Positions 42,003 through 47,147 of a DNA stretch of 47,147 nt are shown here, in pieces. Each line of letters begins with the position of its first letter. Within the stretch, counting starts at the first letter, position 1. The stretch comes from Actinospineispora spinosispora DSM 44797 (GTDB lineage: Bacteria; Actinomycetota; Actinomycetes; Mycobacteriales; Pseudonocardiaceae), in assembly GCF_000429025.1 (NCBI RefSeq), contig NZ_AUBB01000048.1, positions 1 through 47,147 of the forward strand, given 5' to 3'. The notes below the pieces were generated by a model that searched no databases, was not told where the DNA came from, and was given only the letters and a program-made list of their open reading frames with translations. Position numbers and translations under genes: made by a program.

Positions 42003-43031
42003 CTACGTCGCAGAGGATAGCCCTGGTGGCAGGCTACTGGCTACGCGCGGGCAGGCTAGCGAGGCGAGGCGACGCGCCTTGCGTGTGGCGAACCTGCGGA
42101 TGGCGTCCTCCTTGGACGCGCGCAGCACATCGAGGCGGCGGGCGCTGTCCATCATGTTGGCCCCCATCGCCTCCAGCTCACCCCGGTTGGGCGCCAGCAC
42201 GGTCACCGACGTGCCGGATGCGCGCAGCTTCGCCACCTCGCGCATGACCCTCTTGGTCGCGGACCTGCGGTAGAGCCGCTCCATCCGGGCGACGAGCGAC
42301 GTGGGCCGGTCCGGCCGCAGCGACGCCATCGGCGCGAGCACGTAGACCTCGTCGAGCCCCTGGCCCACGAGCAGGTCCGCGTTGCACGGTGAGCACACGG
42401 CACCGTCGATGTAGGGGACGTCGCCGATCGTCACCGGCGAGTACCAGGCGGGTACCGCGCAGGAGGCCATCACCGCCGACGCGATGGTCGTGCGCGGCCC
42501 GTCCGCGCTGCCGAAGCTGACGCGGGATCCGGTCTGGTAGTCCATGGCGACGATCCAGGTGCCGGACGGCCACCTGTCGCCGAGGTGCGCCCGCTCCACG
42601 ATGCCGCCGATCCGGGTCAGCGGTCGACGGCCCCTGGGCAGGATTCCGGCGCACACCGCCGCCGGTGTCAGACGTTTGGGTTCGCGGACCGCACGCAGCA
42701 CCAGCGGCAACGATCCCAGGCCCAGGTGCGGCAGAGCCGGGTAGCCGGGCTCGTCCCCGAGGTCGAAGGCAAGTGCGGGTATCGGCTCGGCAGGCATCCG
42801 TCCGATCGACTCGGGATTGCTGTCGTCCTGCTGCGCCCGGTAGAGGTCCTCGACGGAATGCCCTGCTCGCAGCAGCGCACCGAGCACCGAGCCCGCCGAC
42901 GTCCCGACGACCAGGTCCGCGTCGCGCGCGTCCCAGTCGGTCGCTTCCTGGAGGGCGGACAGCGTCCCCAGCATCCAGGCGGCGCCGAGAAAGCCTCCGG
43001 CGCCCAACACCAGACCGATTTGCCTGCTCAT
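42003..43031 (-). CDS. Patatin-like phospholipase
   Basis: 342 residues from the ATG at 43031; a longer frame to 43106 lacks start signals. The catalytic pair is present: GTSAGS at 43-48 with nucleophile Ser45, and Asp209 in DGAV. The oxyanion loop GLVLGAGGFLGAAWMLG is at 6-22. These Ser/Asp lipases release acyl chains from phospholipids or other esters. No signal peptide was seen. It is upstream of the TetR gene on the same strand and divergent from the TauE-type permease. An AT-rich stretch with a 10-bp palindrome lies just before it. Confidence 0.9.
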   Translation of the reverse strand: MSRQIGLVLGAGGFLGAAWMLGTLSALQEATDWDARDADLVVGTSAGSVLGALLRAGHSVEDLYRAQQDDSNPESIGRMPAEPIPALAFDLGDEPGYPALPHLGLGSLPLVLRAVREPKRLTPAAVCAGILPRGRRPLTRIGGIVERAHLGDRWPSGTWIVAMDYQTGSRVSFGSADGPRTTIASAVMASCAVPAWYSPVTIGDVPYIDGAVCSPCNADLLVGQGLDEVYVLAPMASLRPDRPTSLVARMERLYRRSATKRVMREVAKLRASGTSVTVLAPNRGELEAMGANMMDSARRLDVLRASKEDAIRRFATRKARRLASLACPRVASSLPPGLSSAT

Positions 43032-43051
43032 GCAATTAACTACCCCGTTAC

Positions 43052-43061
43052 TTACCGGTAA
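43052..43061. promoter_or_regulatory. Perfect palindrome before the patatin gene
   Basis: TTACCGGTAA is self-complementary and lies 20 bases upstream of the patatin ATG, in an AT-rich segment that also holds TAGTTA as a possible -10 on the minus strand. It also faces the divergent permease gene. Confidence 0.35.
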
Positions 43062-43156
43062 AACCGCAGGTTTTCGCCGGTCAAGTGCTGGTGACCAATC
43101 CCCCATCAGGCCAGGTTCGGTTGGCCGCCCCCACCGGGCGGTGCGATCGTGGCCAC

Positions 43157-43933
43157 GTGTCGGCCGCCCAGTTCACCCTGCTCGTCACGGCGGGGATCGC
43201 GGCCGGGCTCGCCGGCTCCATCGCCGGGCTGGCGTCGCTGTTCTCCTATCCCGCGCTGCTCGCGGCCGGACTGCCCGCGACGGCGGCCAACGTCACCAAC
43301 ACGGTCTCGCTCGCCGTGAGCAGCATCGGGTCGGTGCACGGCTCGCGGCCCGAGCTGGTCGGTCAGGCCGCCACGGCTCGCCGTCTGGGGGTGATCTGCG
43401 CGGTCGGCGGCGCGGCCGGCGCGGCGTTGCTGCTGGCCACGCCGCCCGGGGTGTTCCAGCGCATCGTGCCGTTCCTCGTCGGCGGTGCCGCCGTGGTGAT
43501 GCTGGTGCGTCGACCGACACCCGACGCATTGGCCGTGCCCACCTCGGAGATGTCCGACCGGCGGCGCAGGCTCACGCTCGTCGGCGTGGCGGCCGTCGCT
43601 GTCTACGGCGGGTACTTCGGAGCCGCCGCCGGCGTGCTGATGCTCGCACTGCTGCTCGCCACGACGCCGGACAGCCTGATCCGGATCAACGCGCTCAAGA
43701 ACGTCCTGCTCGGCCTGGCCAACTTCATCGCCGCACTCGGATTCGCGGTGTTCGGCCCGGTTTCCTGGTCGATCGCCCTACCGTTGACCATCGGACTGTT
43801 GCTCGGCTCCCGAGCCGGGCCCGCCGTGGCCCGCAGGCTCCCCGCCGACCTGTTGCGGATCGGGATCGCGCTCGCCGGGCTCGGGCTCGCGGTGAAGCTC
43901 GGATGGGACGTGTTCGTTCCCGATCAGCCGTAG
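43157..43933 (+). CDS. TauE/SafE-family membrane permease
   Basis: 258 residues from the GTG at 43157; a frame from 43085 adds an unlikely hydrophilic start. It has eight hydrophobic helices in two halves. The first repeat, AGLAGSIAGLASLFSYPALLAAGLPATAANVTNTVSLAVSSIG, is the family motif. The second, YGGYFGAAAGVLMLALLLATTPDSLIRINALKNVLLGLANFIAAL, is equivalent. TauE/SafE proteins export sulfite, sulfoacetate or related anions. The particular substrate is not known. It is divergent from the patatin gene and upstream of the Cys-rich micro-ORF. Confidence 0.88.
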   Translation: MSAAQFTLLVTAGIAAGLAGSIAGLASLFSYPALLAAGLPATAANVTNTVSLAVSSIGSVHGSRPELVGQAATARRLGVICAVGGAAGAALLLATPPGVFQRIVPFLVGGAAVVMLVRRPTPDALAVPTSEMSDRRRRLTLVGVAAVAVYGGYFGAAAGVLMLALLLATTPDSLIRINALKNVLLGLANFIAALGFAVFGPVSWSIALPLTIGLLLGSRAGPAVARRLPADLLRIGIALAGLGLAVKLGWDVFVPDQP

Positions 43934-44012
43934 GAGTTCTCTCCCCGCGCTCACCCAGGGCCACCGAGGCAGGGCCAACAGGGTGAGCCTCGCCCCACCG
44001 GGTCAGGAAGGG

Positions 44013-44042
44013 TTGAGCATCGGCATACACCGTGCTTACGGT
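44013..44042 (+). promoter_or_regulatory. Near-canonical promoter ahead of Cys-rich micro-ORF
   Basis: TTGAGC (44013-44018), an 18-base spacer, then TACGGT (44037-44042) fits the housekeeping consensus TTGACA/TAnnnT. Transcription would start near 44049, 33 bases before the micro-ORF ATG at 44082. This is the best vegetative promoter I can see in the window. Confidence 0.5.
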
Positions 44043-44081
44043 CAGGATTCACCACATCCAAGGTGCGAGGAGGTACGGGCG

Positions 44082-44144
44082 ATGATGTCTCTACGGGGTA
44101 CGGACGGCTGCGCGACCAACTGCGGCTGCAGCACACCCGCCTGA
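44082..44144 (+). CDS. Cys-rich 20-residue micro-ORF (leader peptide or micropeptide)
   Basis: The translation is MMSLRGTDGCATNCGCSTPA then TGA. GAGGAGGT at 44067-44074 stands 7 bases before the ATG, a stronger ribosome site than at most full genes here. Cys10, Cys14 and Cys16 with Thr and Ser in G-C-x-x-x-C-G-C resemble a metal site or a RiPP core, but no maturation enzyme is nearby. Overlapping hairpins follow (44151-44213). The next gene is the acyl-CoA synthetase at 44298. Cys-rich leader ORFs in mycobacteria act as cysteine attenuators; those end in Cys-Cys runs, so this one is not identical in type. Confidence 0.5.
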   Translation: MMSLRGTDGCATNCGCSTPA

Positions 44145-44150
44145 CCGATC

Positions 44151-44213
44151 GCGGCCCAGCGGCCGGGCCACCGGGCCGCCTGAGAATCTCCCAGGCTCGG
44201 TCCGGCCGCTGGG
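44151..44213 (+). promoter_or_regulatory. Overlapping alternative hairpins (candidate attenuator)
   Basis: GCGGCCC (44151-44157) can pair with GGGCCGC (44172-44178). Overlapping it, CCCAGCGGCCGG (44155-44166) pairs perfectly with CCGGCCGCTGGG (44202-44213). The two cannot form together. They start 7 bases after the micro-ORF stop. Ribosome stalling in the micro-ORF could choose between them and so control the acyl-CoA synthetase. Neither has a T tract, so any termination would be Rho-dependent. Confidence 0.4.
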
Positions 44214-44297
44214 TACGCGGTACATCAGCACCAATTCAGCACACACAGTGACGCACAAATGGTTGACCACTGCCCCGCATACCCGCAGGATGGCGCG

Positions 44298-45890
44298 GTG
44301 GCCACCAACGATGTTCGCCTTTCCGGTCGAGGGATGACCGCGAGCGACCAGCTCGCCCGACACGCGCGCAAGATCCCCGACGCGACGGCACTGCGGTTCA
44401 ACGGCTCCGGACGCACCTACCGGGAGCTCGACGACCGGGTCACCCGGTTGGCCAACGCACTGACCCGGCGCGGTGTCCAGCGAGGTGACCGGGTCGCGGT
44501 GCTCGGCATGAACTCGCTCGAGGTGGTGGAGTCCTACCTGGCCGCCACCCGGCTCGGTGGCATCTGCGTACCGATCAACTTCCGGCTGGTCGCCGAAGAG
44601 ATCGCCTACGCGCTCAACGACAGCGGCGCGACCGCCGCCATCGTCGACACCCCGCTGTCCGGACTTCTCGCCAAGGCTCGTGCGAAGGCTCCGGGCGTAC
44701 ATACCTGCCTGGTCATCGGCGGGGCCGACGGCGAGGGCACAGAGGACTTCGAGACCGCGATCCGAGACGCGGACCCCGAGTTCCACGATCTGCTCCTGGA
44801 CGAGCACGACGGCGCCTACATCATGTACACCTCGGGGACCACCGGTCGCCCGAAGGGCGCGGTGCTCACGCACTACAACCTGATGCTGCACGCCTTCAGC
44901 AGCAACGCCCACCTGGGCGTCGCGAACGACGACAAGGTGTTCCTGTCCGGCGCGCCGCTGTTCCACATCGCGGGGCTGTCCGGCTTCCTGCCCAGCCTCC
45001 TGACCGGCGGCCACAGCGTCATCATGCCCACCGGGGGCTTCGACCCGGAGGAGACCGTCACCCTGCTCGAGAAGGAAGGGGTGACCGCGTGTTTCTTCGT
45101 GCCGTCCCAATGGCAGGCGATCTGTTCGGTGCCGGGCGTCGCGGAACGTGACCTGTCCGCGCTGCGCCGGATCTCCTGGGGTGCCGCACCGGCGTCCACG
45201 ACGTTGCTCCGCACCATGATCGAGCTGTTCCCGCAGGCGCAGGTCCTCACCGCGTTCGGCCAGACCGAGTGCAGCCCGGTGACCTGCTACCTCCGCGGTG
45301 AGGATTCCATCCGCAAGATCGGCTCGGTCGGTACACCGATGCTCAACGTCGAGGTCAGGGTCGTCGACGACGAGATGAACGACGTGCCACAGGGTGAGAT
45401 CGGCGAGATCGTGTACCGGAGCCCGATGGTCATGAAGGAGTACTGGAACAAGCCGGAGGCCACTGCCGAGGCGTTCGCGGGCGGCTGGTTCCACTCCGGC
45501 GACCTGGTGCGAGAGGACGAGGACGGCTACTTCTACGTGGTCGACCGCAAGAAGGACATGATCATCTCCGGCGGGGAGAACATCTACTGCGCCGAGGTGG
45601 AGAACGCGCTCGCCGCGCACCCCAAGATCGCGGACGTCGCACTGATCGGCATCCCCGACCCCCGGTGGGGCGAGACGCCGCTGGCCGTCGTCGTACCGAA
45701 GGACCCCTCGGACCCGCCCACCCCCGAGGACATCGACCGGCACAGCAGGGAGCACCTCGCCGGGTACAAGCGCCCACGACGGCTGGCCATCGTGGAGGTA
45801 CTCCCCCGCAACCCGAGCGGCAAGGTTCTCAAGACCGAGCTGCGACAGACACACGCCGACGGCGCACTCCGGAGCGTGACCATCACGTGA
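44298..45890 (+). CDS. Acyl-CoA synthetase (second FadD-type ligase)
   Basis: 530 residues from the GTG at 44298 (AGGA 9 bases upstream). ATG at 44259 has no ribosome site, and ATG at 44334 matches where many relatives begin. Motifs: YTSGTTGRPKGA, FGQTECSPVTCY, GGWFHSGDLVREDEDGYFYVVDRKKDMIISGGENIYCAEVE, and the catalytic Lys in RNPSGKVLKTELR. It activates a fatty or other carboxylic acid to its CoA ester. The leader carries the Cys-rich micro-ORF. It is only 73 bp from the next TetR gene, which likely controls it or is co-expressed. Confidence 0.92.
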   Translation: MATNDVRLSGRGMTASDQLARHARKIPDATALRFNGSGRTYRELDDRVTRLANALTRRGVQRGDRVAVLGMNSLEVVESYLAATRLGGICVPINFRLVAEEIAYALNDSGATAAIVDTPLSGLLAKARAKAPGVHTCLVIGGADGEGTEDFETAIRDADPEFHDLLLDEHDGAYIMYTSGTTGRPKGAVLTHYNLMLHAFSSNAHLGVANDDKVFLSGAPLFHIAGLSGFLPSLLTGGHSVIMPTGGFDPEETVTLLEKEGVTACFFVPSQWQAICSVPGVAERDLSALRRISWGAAPASTTLLRTMIELFPQAQVLTAFGQTECSPVTCYLRGEDSIRKIGSVGTPMLNVEVRVVDDEMNDVPQGEIGEIVYRSPMVMKEYWNKPEATAEAFAGGWFHSGDLVREDEDGYFYVVDRKKDMIISGGENIYCAEVENALAAHPKIADVALIGIPDPRWGETPLAVVVPKDPSDPPTPEDIDRHSREHLAGYKRPRRLAIVEVLPRNPSGKVLKTELRQTHADGALRSVTIT

Positions 45891-45891
45891 A

Positions 45892-45942
45892 TTGTCAAGT
45901 GAATTCTGACAACTGGACCGTTCCAGACATAGAGAACGGTCC
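45892..45942. promoter_or_regulatory. Two inverted repeats before the second TetR gene
   Basis: TTGTCA (45892-45897) faces TGACAA (45907-45912) across 9 bases. GGACCGTTC (45915-45923) faces GAACGGTCC (45934-45942), a perfect 9-bp pair across 10 bases. Both lie in the 73-bp gap between the synthetase stop and the TetR ATG. The second is a strong candidate for TetR self-regulation. TAGAGT at about 45952 could be the -10 box. Confidence 0.5.
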
Positions 45943-45963
45943 GTTTTCAAGTAGAGTACGGAA

Positions 45964-46602
45964 ATGATCGCCGATACCGACGACGACACCGACCTCGACG
46001 TGGACTGCCTCGACCATCGTAGGGCACCACGCCGTCGAGGCGATGCTCTCATCGAGGCCATCTTCGAAGCCACCCTCGCCGAACTCGGCGAGGTCGGTTA
46101 CGCCGAGCTCACCATGGAGCGCGTCGCCAGCCGGGCCAAGGCCAGCAAAGGTTCGCTGTATCGCCGCTGGTCGAGCCGCGTCGAGCTGGTCGCCGACGCC
46201 ATGGCGCACCGCAGACCGCACGACATCGAGCTCCCCGACACCGGCAACGTCCGGGGCGACCTCCTCGGCTTCCTACGCCAGCTCACCGAAATCCACGACG
46301 GCCCGTCGGGCGAGGCGACGCACGGGCTCATGGTCGAGGTCATCCGACACCCCGAGCTGATGAAGGCCGTCCGGCTGCGCTTCATCGACCCAGCGATCGC
46401 CATGGCACTGGAGATCCTGCGACGAGGTGCCGTCCGCGGAGAGGTCCGCCCGACGGCGCTGACCCATCGCATCGCCAGCGTCGGCCCGTCACTCCTGCGC
46501 CAGCACTTCCTGCTGTTCGGCGCCCCGATCCCCGACTCGGTCATCTACGAAATCCTGGACGAGGTCTTGATGCCGTTAATCCAGGCGAGCCCCGCGCGCT
46601 AA
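45964..46602 (+). CDS. TetR-family transcriptional regulator (second)
   Basis: 212 residues. An acidic N-terminus (DTDDDTDLDVDCLDHR) precedes the helix-turn-helix at about 22-75 (RRGDALIEAIFEATLAELGEVGYAELTMERVASRAKASKGSLYRRWSSRVELVADAMAH). YRRW, MVEVIRHPELMKAVRLRFI and LLRQHFLLFGAPI follow the AcrR-like C-terminal pattern with a TetR_C-type domain. The inverted repeats just upstream suggest autoregulation. A hairpin terminator begins at the stop codon. Ligand unknown; acyl-CoA is a guess from its neighbour. Confidence 0.9.
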   Translation: MIADTDDDTDLDVDCLDHRRAPRRRGDALIEAIFEATLAELGEVGYAELTMERVASRAKASKGSLYRRWSSRVELVADAMAHRRPHDIELPDTGNVRGDLLGFLRQLTEIHDGPSGEATHGLMVEVIRHPELMKAVRLRFIDPAIAMALEILRRGAVRGEVRPTALTHRIASVGPSLLRQHFLLFGAPIPDSVIYEILDEVLMPLIQASPAR

Positions 46603-46639
46603 CGTTCCCGGAAGGCCCTCCGGGCCAACCGGGAACGTT
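46601..46639 (+). terminator. Terminator hairpin after the second TetR gene
   Basis: AACGTTCCCGG (46601-46611) and CCGGGAACGTT (46629-46639) are perfect 11-bp arms. A further GGCCC/GGGCC pair inside makes the whole hairpin almost continuous. It overlaps the TAA stop at 46600-46602. Confidence 0.75.
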
Positions 46640-47147
46640 CGAGGCGGCTCGCCTAACGGCTCGCTGCCTCGGGATTCCTTTCCTCGCGGACCCCTTCGGG
46701 GCCCACTCCGAAAGGAACGTCGCCTCCGGCGACGCGCGCGCTTGGTGCCCCGGCCTGGGAGCCGCCACTCATGCACTACCCGCCTTCGGCGGAACCCCTC
46801 CGGGCGCCTCTGCGGGGCCACCCGTGAAACGTGCGTTCGCCATAAGGACCCGTGAGTGTTTTGGGCTGCCCCAGCAACCCAAAACACTCACGGCTCCCCA
46901 TCCCGCTGCGCGTGCCCATACGTCTGTAAAACCGGCTCCGCAAGTCTCCGAAGGAGTTCCGGCGAAGGCCGGGCAGTGAATGTCAGCAACAACCCGCCCA
47001 GCTGCCAGGGCGGCTCCCCAGGTGGCCCCAAGCGCGCGCCCGGGCGAGTCCCCGAGCCTTTTTTTCTGGGAGTACCCCAGCGAGCGTTTACGCGAGCCGG
47101 GGTGGTCACAGAAAAATATCGCGCGCGAAACAGGCCCAAGCAATACA
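46640..47147. other. Non-coding tail with hairpins and AT-containing segments
   Basis: About 500 bases without a credible gene. Short palindromes are dense (for example TCGCCTCCGGCGA near 46721 and CCGCCTTCGGCGG near 46780). A perfect hairpin lies at 46850-46893. From about 47050 the composition changes: a run of seven T and AAAAATATCGCGCGCG, odd for this genome. Open frames on the minus strand (about 46769-47143) are Pro/Ala/Gly-rich without start signals. This may be the start of another intergenic repeat or a small RNA. Confidence 0.6.
46850..46893. terminator. Perfect 16-bp hairpin with CGTGAGTG arm
   Basis: CCGTGAGTGTTTTGGG (46850-46865) and CCCAAAACACTCACGG (46878-46893) are exact arms around a 12-base loop that itself contains CTG/CAG. 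It is likely a terminator or a dispersed palindrome. The CGTGAGTG start is shared with the inverted repeat at 33606-33726. Confidence 0.7.

Noticed and set aside
44082..44144. A complete RiPP gene cluster
   Set aside because: No lanthionine synthetase, YcaO, radical-SAM or protease gene is in the window, so only the micro-ORF itself is claimed.
44063..44251. A 62-residue frame overlapping the Cys-rich micro-ORF
   Set aside because: It starts inside the ribosome site of the micro-ORF, has no ribosome site of its own, and runs through the hairpins.
46769..47143. A 124-residue minus-strand gene at the window end
   Set aside because: There is no ribosome site or recognisable domain, it crosses a perfect hairpin, and composition is like the non-coding tail.

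Overview
The window is about 47 kb of high-GC actinobacterial chromosome. GTG starts, 4-bp start/stop overlaps and several apparently leaderless starts fit this. So does the gene content: the gcvH-garA-ftsR-DUF151-resR neighbourhood, Mce-associated proteins, a type I pantothenate kinase, a probable F420/flavin split-barrel enzyme and WhiB-free partner-switch regulators. A Pseudonocardiales-like actinomycete is the best guess. I cannot name a genus from sequence alone. No tRNA, rRNA, CRISPR array or transposase gene was seen.

Layout. 1-1025 is a non-coding array of 348-bp hairpin-rich repeats. 1043-10266 holds a lactate-oxidase-type flavoprotein, a DUF427 protein, coaA, a VapBC-like pair, two membrane proteins (one DUF418), a NarL-type two-component pair, and a WYL regulator divergent from a TIGR03086/DinB-type protein. 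10267-10811 is a second copy of the hairpin element. 10812-14637 holds a PPOX-type enzyme, two CNNM/CorC-type membrane proteins (the first behind a tiny Pro-Pro-Pro-Cys reading frame) and a glycosylase-annotated family protein. 14665-18219 is the minus-strand cluster pgsA-like, gcvH, garA, ftsR, DUF151 nuclease, resR-like. It joins lipid synthesis, glycine/2-oxoglutarate metabolism and cell-division control, and several of its genes overlap by 4 bp. 18259-18320 is a perfect 62-bp palindrome. 18352-21902 holds OsmC, a GlcD-type FAD oxidase and a ThDP enzyme. 21911-22895 is the third and most complete hairpin element, capped by inverted copies of one hairpin. 22936-25281 is a GH65 phosphorylase-type gene.

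25436-30978 is a signalling block: MEDS-like/ATPase, MEDS-STAS and MEDS/ATPase proteins (anti-sigma and anti-anti-sigma type), a SARP/BTAD-type regulator, and a six-helix HAMP-class III adenylate cyclase. It is followed by a DUF3516 RNA helicase, an orphan molybdopterin hydroxylase subunit, two Mce-associated proteins and a membrane protein. 38595-46602 is lipid-related: two acyl-CoA synthetases, a P450, two TetR regulators, a patatin and a TauE-type permease. A 20-residue Cys-rich micro-ORF with a very strong ribosome site and a near-canonical promoter precedes the second synthetase. The last 545 bases are hairpins and unusual AT-containing non-coding DNA.

The most unusual signals are: (1) a dispersed family of structured intergenic elements at three loci, with defined ends and compensatory changes in one hairpin stem; (2) two very short upstream reading frames that look like translation-sensing leaders or micropeptides; (3) the MEDS/STAS/ATPase partner-switch cluster next to a cyclase; (4) the 62-bp spacerless palindrome between divergent genes. 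All functional statements come from reading the sequence and from family knowledge. No database search was run.
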